Below are positions 42,074 to 52,022 of a DNA stretch of 64,000 bases, in pieces (the first letter of the stretch is position 1; the number at the start of each line of letters is the position of its first letter). The DNA comes from Pseudoselenomonas ruminantium (GTDB lineage: Bacteria > Bacillota > Negativicutes > Selenomonadales > Selenomonadaceae), in assembly GCA_015058625.1 (NCBI GenBank), contig SVCA01000003.1:62001-126000 (forward strand), read 5' to 3'. A program made the position numbers and the translations under genes. Under the pieces are notes generated by a model. It was not told the DNA's origin, searched no databases, and worked only from the letters and a program-made list of their open reading frames with translations.

Positions 42074-42481
42074 TCAATCCACCAATGCCATCTTGGCGCT
42101 GCCTTCGGCGGTAACCGTACCGTCTGTCAGGGCAATCGTTGCCTTCATGTTGACAAAACTGCCGCGACGGCCTTCTTCCCAACCCGTAATGACGAGGTCA
42201 GCCCCCACAGGAGTCGGTTTGCGGTAACGAATGTCAAGACGCGCGGTTACGGCCTTTTCGCCTGTGGAGTATAAAAAGCCGCCCATCGCTTCATCCAGCA
42301 TGGTTGTCACAATGCCGCCATGCACCACGCCATCATAACTTTGGTATTCACGGGAAAGATTTTTTTCTGCCACATATTTGTCTGCAACAAACTGAAAATC
42401 CAAATGCAGACCTATCGGATTTTCCGGGCCGCAGGCAAAACAATAGGCTTCGCCGGGTAATTTTTCCTTTACTTCTGCCAT
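42074..42481 (-). CDS. PaaI-family hotdog thioesterase
   Basis: 135 residues forming one hotdog fold. The N-terminus carries CFACGPENPIGLHLDF and the active-site helix is VVHGGIVTTMLDEAMG with the HGG motif and a D/E pair. It hydrolyses acyl-CoA thioesters; the substrate is unknown. It lies 66 nt after gatB and 21 nt before the HAD gene on the same strand. Confidence 0.85.
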   Translation of the reverse strand: MAEVKEKLPGEAYCFACGPENPIGLHLDFQFVADKYVAEKNLSREYQSYDGVVHGGIVTTMLDEAMGGFLYSTGEKAVTARLDIRYRKPTPVGADLVITGWEEGRRGSFVNMKATIALTDGTVTAEGSAKMALVD

Positions 42482-42507
42482 AATTTCCTCCCTAAAAAGA
42501 GAATACA

Positions 42508-42527
42508 GGGATGCCCTTTGGCATCCC
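42508..42527 (-). terminator. Terminator-like hairpin after gatB
   Basis: 8-bp arms GGGATGCC/GGCATCCC with a 4-nt loop, followed on the minus strand by a loose T-rich stretch (TCTCTTTTT), 20 nt after the gatB stop. It is probably a partial terminator before the thioesterase gene. Confidence 0.6.
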
Positions 42528-42547
42528 CATTCTGTATGCTATAAAAA

Positions 42548-43987
42548 TCAGCCTAATTTTTCGGCTAAAAGCTTGTTGACCATCTGCGGGTTGGCTTTGC
42601 CCTTGGAGGCTTTCATAACCTGTCCCACAAGAGCACCGATGGCCTTCTTGTTGCCGCCCTTGTAGTCGTCAACGGCTTTCTGGTTATTTGCGATAACTTC
42701 GTCCACAATGCCTTCGATGGCCTTGGTATCGGTAATCTGTACGAGGCCCTTGTCCTTGACGATTTTTTCCGGGCTGTCGGTATTCGTCCACATTTCCTTG
42801 AAAACCTTCTTGGCAATCTTACCGGAAATGGTGTCCTTCATGATGAGCTGAATCATCTCGCCCAAACGCTGTGCATCTACCGGCGATTTGCTGATGTCGA
42901 GGCCTTCCTCGTTGAGGTTCTTGGCCAGGTCGCCCATCATCCAGTTGGCAGCCAGCTTGGCGTCAGCACCCGTAGCCACTACGGCATCAAAGTATTCAGC
43001 CATAGCACGGGAGCTCGTGATGATGCCGGCATCATAATCGGACAGGCCGAAATCCTTTTCCAGACGTGCGCGGCGGGCATCCGGCAGTTCTGGCAGTTCG
43101 CTGCGGTACTTTTCAATGGTTTCTTCGCTCGTCACGATAGGCGGCAGGTCCGGTTCCGGCATGTAGCGGTAGTCATGGGCATTTTCCTTGCTGCGCATGG
43201 ACAGCGTAATGCCGCGGGCCGGGTCATAGGTACGGGTTTCCTGTACGATATGGCCGCCGTCCTCGAGGACTTCCGTCTGACGCTCGATTTCGTAGTTGAT
43301 GGCGTCTTCGAGATTCTTGAAGCTGTTGATGTTCTTCATCTCGGTACGGGTGCCGAGTTCCTTCGTGCCCACGGGGCGCAGGGATACGTTGATATCGGCG
43401 CGCAGGTTGCCTTCTTCCATACGGCAGTTGGACACATCGATGTATTCCATGATGGCCTTGATTTTTTCCATATAGGCGCGGGCCTCTTCGGCCGAGCTCA
43501 TATCCGGTTCGGATACGATTTCGAGAAGGGGCACGCCAGTACGGTTGTAATCAACGTTACTGGAAGCGGAATCCTTAATGGTCGTGCCGGAATGCACGAG
43601 CTTGCCGGCATCTTCTTCCATGTGGATACGGGTCAGGCGGATGCGTTTCTTTTCGCCTTCCACGTCAATATCCACCCAGCCATGTTCAGCAATCGGCAGG
43701 TCGTACTGGGACGTCTGCCAGTTTTTCGGCAGGTCAGGATAGTAATAGTTCTTGCGGTCGAACTTGCTGTACTTGTTGATTTCGCAGTTCGTGGCAAGGC
43801 CAGCCTTGATACCGAACTCCACCACACGCTGATTTACTGTGGGCAGTACACCGGGCATACCCAGGCAAACCGGGCACACATGGGTGTTCTGGTCAGCACC
43901 AAATTCCGTGGCACAACCGCAGAAAATCTTGGTTTTCGTCTTTAATTCGCAATGTATTTCCAGGCCAATGACGGCTTCGTACTTCAT
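42548..43987 (-). CDS. gatB: Aspartyl/glutamyl-tRNA amidotransferase subunit B
   Basis: 479 residues, the usual length. Start [18 protein letters not shown], zinc-type cysteines in FCGCATEF...[10 protein letters not shown], the kinase core with [15 protein letters not shown], and the YqeY-like helical tail ([18 protein letters not shown]). With GatA and GatC it converts Glu-tRNAGln and Asp-tRNAAsn to the amidated forms. The start overlaps gatA by 4 nt. Confidence 0.96.
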   Translation of the reverse strand: MKYEAVIGLEIHCELKTKTKIFCGCATEFGADQNTHVCPVCLGMPGVLPTVNQRVVEFGIKAGLATNCEINKYSKFDRKNYYYPDLPKNWQTSQYDLPIAEHGWVDIDVEGEKKRIRLTRIHMEEDAGKLVHSGTTIKDSASSNVDYNRTGVPLLEIVSEPDMSSAEEARAYMEKIKAIMEYIDVSNCRMEEGNLRADINVSLRPVGTKELGTRTEMKNINSFKNLEDAINYEIERQTEVLEDGGHIVQETRTYDPARGITLSMRSKENAHDYRYMPEPDLPPIVTSEETIEKYRSELPELPDARRARLEKDFGLSDYDAGIITSSRAMAEYFDAVVATGADAKLAANWMMGDLAKNLNEEGLDISKSPVDAQRLGEMIQLIMKDTISGKIAKKVFKEMWTNTDSPEKIVKDKGLVQITDTKAIEGIVDEVIANNQKAVDDYKGGNKKAIGALVGQVMKASKGKANPQMVNKLLAEKLG

Positions 43988-45456
43988 TCGTTGTTACCTC
44001 CCAGCTGCGGCATTTTCGTGTGATACTCCTGGCTCTGCTCATAGGTATAAGCCGCACGGATAATGGTTTCTTCATCTAGCGCCTTGCCGATAAGCTGCAT
44101 GCCGATGGGCATTCCCTTGCTGCTCATGCCGCAGGGAATGGAGATACCCGGCAGTCCGGCCAGATTCAAAGGTACGGTGCAGGCATCCTGCAGGTACATC
44201 TGCAGCGGGTCGCCGGCCATTTCGCCAATCTTGAAGGCCGTCGTCGGCGCAACAGGGGCAAGAATTACGTCCACCTGTTCAAAAGCCTTGGCATAGTCTT
44301 CCGCTACGAGCGTACGCACCTTCATGGCTTTGAGGTAGTAAGCATCATAGTAACCGGCAGACAGAGCGTAGTTGCCGATAACGATACGGCGTTTTACTTC
44401 CTCACCAAATTTTTCCGTACGGGTGTTGGTCATCATGGCGACGAGGTCTTCACCTTCCACGCGTTCACCATAGCTTACACCGTCATAACGCTGCAGGTTG
44501 GTGGCAGCTTCAGCCGGTGCAATGAGGTAATAGGCGGAAATCGCATAATCCGTATGAGGCAGGGAAATCTCGACGATTTCAGCGCCCATTTCCTTGTACT
44601 TTTCGATAGCCGTACGGATGGCCTTTTCCACTTCGGGGTCCATGCCCTTGACAAAGTATTCTTTCGGCAGACCGATTTTGAGCCCCTTTACATCCTCCAC
44701 CAAAGCCTTGGTGAAATCCGGCACTTCCGCAGCGCTGGAAGTAGAATCCATATCGTCATGGCCAGCGATGATGTTGAGGATGTTCGCGCAGTCCGTCACA
44801 TCACGGGTCACAGGACCAATCTGGTCCAAAGAAGAACCATAAGCCACCAGACCATAACGGGAAACACGTCCATAGGTCGGCTTGAGGCCCACCACACCGC
44901 AGAAGGAAGCCGGCTGACGGATGGAACCGCCCGTATCGGAACCAAGCGACCAAATTGCCGTACCAGCAGCAACAGATGCGGCGCTGCCGCCCGAAGAACC
45001 GCCCGGTACACATTCCGTATTCCAGGGGTTGCAGGTCGGATGATAGGCGGAATTTTCCGTGGAACCGCCCATGGCGAATTCGTCCATGTTGAGCTTACCC
45101 AGGATAACCGGATTTTCGGCTTTGAGCTTGGTCATTACCGTAGCATCATAAGGCGGCACGAAATTTTCCAGAATCTTAGACGCACAAGTCGTCTTTACGC
45201 CCTTAGTGCAGATATTGTCCTTGATGGCGCCCGGGATGCCTTCGAGGAAGGAAATCTCCTCACCGCGGGCAATCTTTTCGTCCACGGCCTTAGCCTGAGC
45301 CAGCGCTTCGTCACGGGTAATGGTCAAATATGCTTTAACGTCGCCTTCCACCTCGTCGATGCGCGCCAGCACATCTTCGGTGAGCTCTACACTTGTAATC
45401 TCTTTATTCACCAGCATATCATGGAGTACATGAGCCGGTTTTTCATATAATCTCAC
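43984..45456 (-). CDS. gatA: Aspartyl/glutamyl-tRNA amidotransferase subunit A
   Basis: 490 residues from a GTG that follows GGAGG at 7 nt; longer in-frame versions start inside gatC and are not real. The amidase signature is complete: lysine in [23 protein letters not shown], and the Ser-cisSer loop [15 protein letters not shown]. It releases ammonia from glutamine for GatB. It lies 16 nt after gatC and overlaps gatB. Confidence 0.96.
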   Translation of the reverse strand: MRLYEKPAHVLHDMLVNKEITSVELTEDVLARIDEVEGDVKAYLTITRDEALAQAKAVDEKIARGEEISFLEGIPGAIKDNICTKGVKTTCASKILENFVPPYDATVMTKLKAENPVILGKLNMDEFAMGGSTENSAYHPTCNPWNTECVPGGSSGGSAASVAAGTAIWSLGSDTGGSIRQPASFCGVVGLKPTYGRVSRYGLVAYGSSLDQIGPVTRDVTDCANILNIIAGHDDMDSTSSAAEVPDFTKALVEDVKGLKIGLPKEYFVKGMDPEVEKAIRTAIEKYKEMGAEIVEISLPHTDYAISAYYLIAPAEAATNLQRYDGVSYGERVEGEDLVAMMTNTRTEKFGEEVKRRIVIGNYALSAGYYDAYYLKAMKVRTLVAEDYAKAFEQVDVILAPVAPTTAFKIGEMAGDPLQMYLQDACTVPLNLAGLPGISIPCGMSSKGMPIGMQLIGKALDEETIIRAAYTYEQSQEYHTKMPQLGGNNE

Positions 45457-45472
45457 GTTCAATCCTCCTGCC

Positions 45473-45763
45473 TTAGTCTTCCAGAACCTTCGGTACTTTG
45501 AAGTAGCCGTCTTCCTTGAGCGGAGCATTCGCGAGCGCTGCCTCACGGTCAAGGGATGCTTTCACTTCGTCCTTGCGGAACACGTTCTGCATGGGCAGGG
45601 CGTAAGTGGTCGGCTTAACATTTTCCGTATCCAGCTCGGACAGATTGTCCATATAGGTCAGGATTTTATCCATCTGGTCAATGTACTTGTCCTCTTGGTC
45701 GGCAGGAATTGCCAAACGGGAAAGAACTGCTACATTTTGCAAATCTTCTTTGGTAACTTTCAT
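45473..45763 (-). CDS. gatC: Aspartyl/glutamyl-tRNA amidotransferase subunit C
   Basis: 96 residues beginning [19 protein letters not shown], the normal GatC start; an ATG 15 nt earlier is less typical. The tail FKVPKVLED is the expected belt that stabilises GatA. First gene of the gatCAB operon. Confidence 0.94.
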   Translation of the reverse strand: MKVTKEDLQNVAVLSRLAIPADQEDKYIDQMDKILTYMDNLSELDTENVKPTTYALPMQNVFRKDEVKASLDREAALANAPLKEDGYFKVPKVLED

Positions 45764-45813
45764 TTTCTCACCATCCATAGATGTTAGTTGTTAGCGTAAA
45801 AACATACTTCGAT

Positions 45814-45841
45814 ATTATAGCACAAAAAGAGGCATACTAAA
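45814..45841 (-). promoter_or_regulatory. Promoter of gatCAB
   Basis: Minus-strand TTTAGT, 16-nt spacer, and a perfect TATAAT with an extended TGC element, about 50 nt upstream of gatC. Confidence 0.55.
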
Positions 45842-45869
45842 AGGCCGAAGTTGTTCGAGGTATACAGAC

Positions 45870-45953
45870 GGAGTGAGGGGGGCAGCAATAACTTTCGTCC
45901 GCTTATGCAGGCTTGTCTAACGCTACCGAAAGCCATTGCCGCCCCCTCACTCC
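45870..45953. repeat. Imperfect long inverted repeat (REP-like) between priA and gatC
   Basis: Arms of about 27 nt (GGAGTGAGGGGG...CTTTCG, about 24 matches) face each other across a 29-nt loop. The stem is GC-rich and is not followed by a T tract, so it resembles a dispersed palindromic element more than a terminator. Only one copy is in this window. The 45784-45972 reading frame over it is judged spurious. Confidence 0.6.
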
Positions 45954-45982
45954 ACACTTTTGGCATAACCATGGTAGAACAC

Positions 45983-48418
45983 TCAAAGCATGGTTATGGG
46001 GTCAATATCAATTGCTACATCCGCCCGCAGGTGCAGATTCTGTTCCCGCAGGAAGGCCTGCACGGCTGGCAAATCGGTTGTCTTAATCAACACGACAAAA
46101 CGGTAGATACCGCGTAATCTGGCGATTACCGCCGGGGACGGGCCGATAATCTGCTGGCCTTGGATACCATTAAAGTGCCCGTTAAAGGCCGTCACCAAAC
46201 TTTTTGCATTGCCCTTGGCGGTGTTTTCATCTTCATGTTGGAACAACAGTTTGACCAAACGGCTAAAGGGCGGATAGAACAAGCCCTGCCGCATTTTCAT
46301 TTCCTGCTCGTAAAAGCCCTCGTAATCCTGGGCAATGCCGCAGGTCACAGCATAATGTTCCGGATTGTAGGTCTGAATCACCACTCTGCCTTGATGTTCA
46401 TGGCGCCCTGCCCTTCCTGCCGTCTGGGTAATCAGCATAAAGCAGCGCTCTGCCGCGCGGAAGTCCGGCAGGTTCAGACTGGAATCGGCGCTGATAATGC
46501 CTACCGCCGTCACATTGGGAATATCATGACCTTTGGCCACCATCTGCGTGCCCAAGAGGATATCGTATTGTTTCTCGCGGAACTTCTGCAGAATCTCCTG
46601 ATGAGCAAATTTCGTATTGGTCGTATCCCTGTCCATGCGGATAACGCGGGCAGAGGGTACAATCTGATGAAGTTCCTGTTCCAGCTTCTCCGTGCCGGAG
46701 CCGAAGTATTTGATATAGCGGCTGCTGCACTTCGGGCAGACATCGGGCACCGGCTCCGTCACATCGCAGTGATGACAGGACAGCTTGCCATTCTTATGAT
46801 AGACCAATGGCAGGCCGCAGAGCTTACACTTGATGACCTCCCCACAGGAACGGCACATAACAAAAGTAGAGAATCCTCGACGGTTCAGCATGATGATAAT
46901 CTGCTGCCCCTTAGCCATAGTCTGTTCAATCAAAAGCTGCAAGGGACGGGAGAGAATATGACGGTTTCCCATTCTGAGTTCCTGCCGCATATCCACACAT
47001 TGCACCACAGGCAGGGGCATATCACCGATACGCTTGGGCATGGTCAGCAGTGTCAGCTCGCCCTGTTTGGTGCGGTAATAGCTTTCCAGTGAAGGTGTAG
47101 CACTTCCCAACAGCAGCAGCGCCTGATGGATTTTCGCCAGTTCTTCTGCCACGACCTTGGCATGATAGCGGGGCGATTCGTCCTGCTTATAGGACATATC
47201 CTGCTCCTCGTCCATGATAATCAGGCCGATATTATCAAGTGGCGTAAAGAGCGCCGACCGGGCACCGATAACGATACCAGCCCCTCCGCGACGCACCCGC
47301 ACCACAGCATCGTTGCGCTCGGACAGGGACAGGCGGCTGTGCATCACCACAATGTCTTCTGGGAAGTACGCCTTAAAGGCCTGCACCACCTGACCGGTCA
47401 AAGCGATTTCCGGCACCAGCACCACTACCTGACGCCCCAAGGCCCGAGCCTTTTTGGCCATTTCGATATAGACCTGCGTCTTGCCACTGCCCGTGACCCC
47501 TTTGAGCAGGAAACCGTGATGTTTCGCTTCGCTGAGGAACGGCGTCATGGCATCAATGGCTTTATTCTGGTCAAGGGTTAAATTAATTTGCGGTTGACAT
47601 GTCAATTCCGTGTCTTTGTAGCTGTCCCTGAGTACCCGCCGCTGACGGATTTGGATAAGCCCGGCTTCGGCCAGATTATTGATTGTGGCAGAGCTTATCT
47701 TCTGTGCCTTTAACGCGGCAAAATCAAGCTGTCCTTGCTCCGTTGCCGACAGCACCTCCAGCAAATGCTGCTGGGCCTTCTTACGCTTGAACTCCGCTAG
47801 CAGTTCCGGCGTAACCTCGGCAAGCAGCTGGGCAAATTTTTCATAGCGAGCTTTTTCCCGCTTGCCTGCCTGATATTCCTTAGAGAGAATTCCATACTGG
47901 CAGAGCTTGTCCAAAATCTGGGGCAAATCCGCTTTATAGTCCAGCAGTGCCTTGCCGATTTCCCCACGGCTCAATCCCTCAGCAGCTGACAGGCAGTCAT
48001 AAACGGCCCGGTACGCAGGCATGGCGAGCAGTAGATGATTTGCCTGTTCCGGCACTGCCTGATAGATGACCGTTATCTTGATGCCGCTTTTTCCGGGCAT
48101 AAAGAGCCGCATCATCTCTGCTAGTGAGCACAGGTAAAAATCCGCGAGCCATTGCGCAGCCTGCAGCATTTTGGGCGAAAACCACGGCTCCTCGTCCACG
48201 GCTGCTTCAATGGGTTTGATCTTGCCGGCCATATCCCCGAGCTCTGCGGCTGTTTTTTCCGCCACGGACACGATAAATCCTTCCACCTTGCGCCCGCCAA
48301 AGGGCACAAAAACGCGCCAGCCTGCTTCCAGATAAGAAAGCTCGGCTGGCACGCTGTAGGTATAAGCCCTGGCTATGCTCTTTACGGGAATATTGACAAA
48401 GACATTGGCTGTCAGCAT
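45983..48418 (-). CDS. priA: Primosomal helicase PriA
   Basis: 811 residues. N-terminal 3' DNA-binding and winged-helix regions (VFVNIPVKSIARAYTYSVP), helicase core with Walker A GVTGSGKTQVYIEM near residue 306, and motif II DEEQ near 402 (often DEEH in other PriA proteins). The zinc-binding insertion is CRSCGEVIKCKLCGLPL...CHHCD...CPKC, and motif VI is AGRAGRHEHQGRV. It restarts stalled replication forks. In many Firmicutes priA sits next to def and fmt; here it is downstream of cbiE, 50 nt away. Confidence 0.95.
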   Translation of the reverse strand: MLTANVFVNIPVKSIARAYTYSVPAELSYLEAGWRVFVPFGGRKVEGFIVSVAEKTAAELGDMAGKIKPIEAAVDEEPWFSPKMLQAAQWLADFYLCSLAEMMRLFMPGKSGIKITVIYQAVPEQANHLLLAMPAYRAVYDCLSAAEGLSRGEIGKALLDYKADLPQILDKLCQYGILSKEYQAGKREKARYEKFAQLLAEVTPELLAEFKRKKAQQHLLEVLSATEQGQLDFAALKAQKISSATINNLAEAGLIQIRQRRVLRDSYKDTELTCQPQINLTLDQNKAIDAMTPFLSEAKHHGFLLKGVTGSGKTQVYIEMAKKARALGRQVVVLVPEIALTGQVVQAFKAYFPEDIVVMHSRLSLSERNDAVVRVRRGGAGIVIGARSALFTPLDNIGLIIMDEEQDMSYKQDESPRYHAKVVAEELAKIHQALLLLGSATPSLESYYRTKQGELTLLTMPKRIGDMPLPVVQCVDMRQELRMGNRHILSRPLQLLIEQTMAKGQQIIIMLNRRGFSTFVMCRSCGEVIKCKLCGLPLVYHKNGKLSCHHCDVTEPVPDVCPKCSSRYIKYFGSGTEKLEQELHQIVPSARVIRMDRDTTNTKFAHQEILQKFREKQYDILLGTQMVAKGHDIPNVTAVGIISADSSLNLPDFRAAERCFMLITQTAGRAGRHEHQGRVVIQTYNPEHYAVTCGIAQDYEGFYEQEMKMRQGLFYPPFSRLVKLLFQHEDENTAKGNAKSLVTAFNGHFNGIQGQQIIGPSPAVIARLRGIYRFVVLIKTTDLPAVQAFLREQNLHLRADVAIDIDPITML

Positions 48419-48468
48419 GGATATTTAACCACCATTCGTGAAAAAGTTCCTTTAACTTTAACATTTTT

Positions 48469-49098
48469 TCAAGATACAATCAAGATACATTGCTTTTTGA
48501 CAGCAAAGTTCATTGCCTCTCCCAACGTCGTGGTAATGATTTCCTCATCTTCATAGGACAACCTACTGCAAATATGGATGGGCTGCTCTTGAGGCCAGCC
48601 GTTTTTTATAAGAATCTTGGGGATGGTCTGGGAATTGTATTGGCTGTCCGTGAGCAAGCCCAGAATTTTTCCCGGCTCGTAGGCGATTTCCTCTGCTGTG
48701 GGCGTGCGGCCATGGAAGCTGGCCAGCGTGGCATCATGCCATGGCAGGGCCAGGCGGGCAAAGGCATACTGCATGGCGCTGATGCCCGGGATTACCCTTA
48801 TCTGCTCTGCGGGAAATTCACGCCGCAGGGCATCCAGCAGGGAATAATAGCCGGGGTCACCAGATACCATGGCCACCACATCAGCCTGCTGTAACTTGAC
48901 ACGGATAAAATCCATTACACCTTGAATATCGGCTGTTATCGGACAGGTTTCCTGCCCATCCACGGCAAACTGCGACAGGGCCCGTCTGCCGCCCACGAGG
49001 AACTTCGCCTGTCTGATGGCGTTTAGCCCCTTGGGCACGATATAGTCCGGATTGCCGGGGCCGATGCCCACGACGATAATTTTATTCTGCATTTCCAA
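48469..49098 (-). CDS. cbiE: Cobalt-precorrin-7 C5-methyltransferase CbiE
   Basis: 209 residues of a SAM-dependent tetrapyrrole methylase: VVGIGPGNPDYIVPKGL at the start, MVSGDPGYYSLL (conserved GDPG loop) and PGISAMQYAFARL. It methylates C5 in anaerobic cobalamin ring synthesis; the decarboxylating partner CbiT is not encoded next to it. The TTG start has the better spaced GGAGG (6 nt); an ATG two codons later is possible. The gene overlaps the end of cbiD by about 17 nt. Confidence 0.9.
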   Translation of the reverse strand: MEMQNKIIVVGIGPGNPDYIVPKGLNAIRQAKFLVGGRRALSQFAVDGQETCPITADIQGVMDFIRVKLQQADVVAMVSGDPGYYSLLDALRREFPAEQIRVIPGISAMQYAFARLALPWHDATLASFHGRTPTAEEIAYEPGKILGLLTDSQYNSQTIPKILIKNGWPQEQPIHICSRLSYEDEEIITTTLGEAMNFAVKKQCILIVS

Positions 49099-50206
49099 CC
49101 GGCACCTCCCCGCCTAATTCTTTGCAAATCGCCTGCGCTGTTTCGTCCATGCCCAAAAGCTCGCCTGTCATGGTGACCATCACGGTGCCTACCTGCATCT
49201 TTTGGAACAAATAACGCTCGGCACGCAGGCTGGCCCGCTCGGCCAGCCGCTGACATACGCGGCTCTTTAAGCCGGCTCGTTCGAGTACCGCCAAAGCGTC
49301 CTCTGTGGTATTGGCACTTAGTACAGCCTGCACATCACTGGTGCTCAACCCTTCTGCCGCCCCATAGGCCGCCATGGTTTCCAGACGACCATCAGCAATG
49401 CGGTTATGGGTGTAGAAGCAGCCTGCCGCCACTTTAATCAGCTTGCCGATATGGCCGAATAGCAGCACGCGTTTGATGTTCCGCTGCTGGGCCGCTTCGA
49501 GCATAAAGCCGATAAAGTTGCTCGTCTGCACCATGGCCTGCGCAGGCAGGTGCCATTTGCCCGCCAGCCGTTCGCCAATCTTGCCGGGCACAAAAATCAG
49601 TGCGTCAAAGCCTGCCGCTTTGGCCACATCAATCTGCGGCACGAGGGAGTTTTTGAATCCTTCCTCGGACATGGGCCGCAAAACGCCCGTCGTGCCGATA
49701 ACCGATATTCCGCCCTCGACCCCCAAAATGGGATTGAGGGTTTGTTTCGCCAGCTCCACGCCTGCAGGAATGGAAATCGTAACTTCCAAAGGAATTTTAT
49801 CCGTCCCGAGCACTTCGGCCACCACATTGCGGATTAATTGCCGCGGACCGGGATTGATGGATGGCTCCCCCACAGGAACCGACAGACCGGGCTTGGTTAC
49901 AGTACCAATGCCCTCGCCTGCCTTGAATACAATTTCCGGCGGCGCCGCCTCTAAATGGCGAATCGTCGTAAATACGGACACGCCGTTGGTGATATCCGGG
50001 TCATCACCGGAAAATTTCACCACTTCGGCGGTAATCCCGCGTTCATCTTTGACGATATTTTTGACGGGTATAAGAAGCTCCGTGCCATCCAAGGCACGGA
50101 GTTCTATGCTATCCCAATCCTCGCCCTGTTCGTAGAGCAGCGCGGCTTTGACACCAGCAGCGGCACAGGCACCGGTGGTGTAGCCGCTTCGTAATTGTTT
50201 TGACAT
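49082..50206 (-). CDS. cbiD: Cobalt-precorrin-5B C1-methyltransferase CbiD
   Basis: 374 residues with the CbiD start LRSGYTTGACAAAGVKAALL, NPGPRQLIRNVVAEVL and FGHIGKLIKVAAGCFYTHN. It methylates C1 in the anaerobic (early cobalt insertion) cobalamin pathway. It is paired with cbiE, but no other cob/cbi gene lies in the window, so the rest of the pathway must be elsewhere. It starts 10 nt after the flippase-like gene's stop. Confidence 0.93.
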   Translation of the reverse strand: MSKQLRSGYTTGACAAAGVKAALLYEQGEDWDSIELRALDGTELLIPVKNIVKDERGITAEVVKFSGDDPDITNGVSVFTTIRHLEAAPPEIVFKAGEGIGTVTKPGLSVPVGEPSINPGPRQLIRNVVAEVLGTDKIPLEVTISIPAGVELAKQTLNPILGVEGGISVIGTTGVLRPMSEEGFKNSLVPQIDVAKAAGFDALIFVPGKIGERLAGKWHLPAQAMVQTSNFIGFMLEAAQQRNIKRVLLFGHIGKLIKVAAGCFYTHNRIADGRLETMAAYGAAEGLSTSDVQAVLSANTTEDALAVLERAGLKSRVCQRLAERASLRAERYLFQKMQVGTVMVTMTGELLGMDETAQAICKELGGEVPVGNAE

Positions 50207-50216
50207 AATGGCTCAC

Positions 50217-51206
50217 CTATTTATTCAGCTGACGGCTCAGGAAGTCGCGGCCAAATACCGTTAACGTGTAGTACAGTCCAATCAGGAACGGGATATATTC
50301 GGCAATCAGGCGCCAGCAGACGGCGATAATGCCGACGGTACCGGCAGGCACTGTTTCGCTGAAGAGCAGTACGAAGCCGCCCTCGGCAATGCCGGAACCG
50401 CCTGGTGTCGGCGTGAAGTAGAGCAGCATGTTGAGGAAAATCATGCGGCCCATCACCGTGTACCAGTCCGCATCCGTTACCCCCAGCCCCAAGAGCAGGC
50501 AGGGTACAATGGCGTAGATGCACAGAAGATTCAGCCCGGACTCCACAAAGACCAGCAGCATTTTCCATGGCGACTGCAAGAGCAGAGCAATGGCGCATTT
50601 GGTATCGCGGTAAAAGGCAAAGACCTTGCGGCGGCGGGCATTTTTCATATGGCGGGTGAAGCGGATGACGAAGTAATCCAGCGTCCCCTTCCTTGCCCCC
50701 ACCACGATGGCGATAATGACCACAAAAGCCGTAAGGGTAATGGCCATCAATGTCTGATTGGAAATGCCCGGCAAAATGCCCTCATCATGCATAAAGATAA
50801 AGGGCATGCAGAGCACCAAAAAGAAGATGGACAAAAGCGTGCGGACGATAACGAGCACCGTAGCTTTGCCCGTCGGCACGCCTGCATGACGCAGGAACAT
50901 CAGCTGGGCCACAGCCCCGCCGGTTGCGCCCGGTGTTAAGAGTGCCAAAAAGTAATTGCCGAACACCACCTGCACCGCCTGATAAAGGCTGATTTTCTCA
51001 TTGGAAATCTTGACCATGTGCATCAGGCGGCTGCCGTCAAAGAACATGCCCAGCCCTACAGCCAGAATGGCCAGCACAATGGACCAGGGTTGAAAGCGAT
51101 TTAGATTTTTCAGGGTATTTATATCAACGGTTGTATAGATAACCACGCCGGAGATAACAACCACCAGCAGGATTAAAGCCATAAACCGTTTGTAAACTTT
51201 ACTCAT
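50217..51206 (-). CDS. LPG synthase/UPF0104-family integral membrane protein
   Basis: 329 residues with about eight helices. Typical family elements are PWSIVLAILAVGLGMFFDGSR near the start, LALLTPGATGGAVAQLMFLRHAGVP in the middle and YFTPTPGGSGIAEGGFVLLF near residue 260. These proteins resemble the flippase domain of MprF and AglD-like proteins, without the synthase domain. They are thought to move or modify lipid-linked molecules. The substrate is unknown. Confidence 0.85.
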   Translation of the reverse strand: MSKVYKRFMALILLVVVISGVVIYTTVDINTLKNLNRFQPWSIVLAILAVGLGMFFDGSRLMHMVKISNEKISLYQAVQVVFGNYFLALLTPGATGGAVAQLMFLRHAGVPTGKATVLVIVRTLLSIFFLVLCMPFIFMHDEGILPGISNQTLMAITLTAFVVIIAIVVGARKGTLDYFVIRFTRHMKNARRRKVFAFYRDTKCAIALLLQSPWKMLLVFVESGLNLLCIYAIVPCLLLGLGVTDADWYTVMGRMIFLNMLLYFTPTPGGSGIAEGGFVLLFSETVPAGTVGIIAVCWRLIAEYIPFLIGLYYTLTVFGRDFLSRQLNK

Positions 51207-51235
51207 GCAAACCGTCCCTTGGGATAGTTATTTTC

Positions 51236-52021
51236 TTACAGTTCTTCCTCATGCGCCGCATAGGCACTGTGATTATGAATGGACTCGTAGTTCTCGCATT
51301 CCACGGAGAACCAGCCCAGACCTTCAAGCTCCCGCAGAGCCAGCACCGTATCCCGCAAAATGTCCTCTACGAACTTGGGATTTTCATAAGCGACTTCCGT
51401 GACGAATTTTTCGTCCTCGCGCTTGAGCAACGGATAAATGGGCGAAGAGCCCTGCTTTTCCACAAGCTCGGCCAAGTCTTCAATATAGATGCAGTCATAG
51501 CCATCCTTGAAGCGCAGCTGAATGCGGGCCACCGAGCGCTGATTGTGTGCGCCATAGCTGGAAATCTCCTTGCTGCAGGGACACAGGGAGGTAAAGGGCA
51601 CCTCCACGCCCAACTGGAATTCCATGGGCTTATCCTTTTCCTTGCGGCCCGTGAAGCAGCAATCCAAATCCAGTACGGAAGTACGGCGGCTGACCGGAGC
51701 CACCTTGTCCACGAAATACTTGAAGGAAAGCTCGACCTCTGCTGCATGGGCTTCGAGTTTTTCCAGAGCTTCTGCCAGCATGGCTTCCATTTCCGGTTCA
51801 GCCAGCGGCTTTCTGCTCCAGGGCATCAGGATTTCCAAGAAGCGGCTCATATGCGTGCCCTTGTACTGACTCGGCAGAGCCACGGTAAAGCGCACACGGG
51901 CCAGCACCTGCTGATAGCTGCCATCTTTGGCCTTAATCAGAAAGGGCAGATGCGCTTCCTTAATGCCCACCTTCTGGATGGCAATGCCGCGTTTATCCTG
52001 GCGGTTTTGTACGTCCTGCAT
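51236..52021 (-). CDS. folE2: GTP cyclohydrolase FolE2 (type IB)
   Basis: 261 residues. The type IB signature is SLCPCSKEISSYGAHNQRS (C147, C149 and the following E/H residues), and VGIKEAHLPFLIKAKDG is the typical start. It makes dihydroneopterin triphosphate from GTP for folate or 7-deazaguanine synthesis and, unlike FolE, can use metals other than zinc. It lies directly behind queC (1 nt between them), which suggests a role in the queuosine pathway. Confidence 0.93.
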   Translation of the reverse strand: MQDVQNRQDKRGIAIQKVGIKEAHLPFLIKAKDGSYQQVLARVRFTVALPSQYKGTHMSRFLEILMPWSRKPLAEPEMEAMLAEALEKLEAHAAEVELSFKYFVDKVAPVSRRTSVLDLDCCFTGRKEKDKPMEFQLGVEVPFTSLCPCSKEISSYGAHNQRSVARIQLRFKDGYDCIYIEDLAELVEKQGSSPIYPLLKREDEKFVTEVAYENPKFVEDILRDTVLALRELEGLGWFSVECENYESIHNHSAYAAHEEEL

Positions 52022-52022
52022 G

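Noticed and set aside
45784..45972. 62-codon frame over the palindrome between priA and gatC
   Set aside because: Its sequence is dictated by the inverted repeat and it overlaps the gatC promoter.
46160..47092. 310-codon frame antisense to priA
   Set aside because: Shadow of the priA helicase core.
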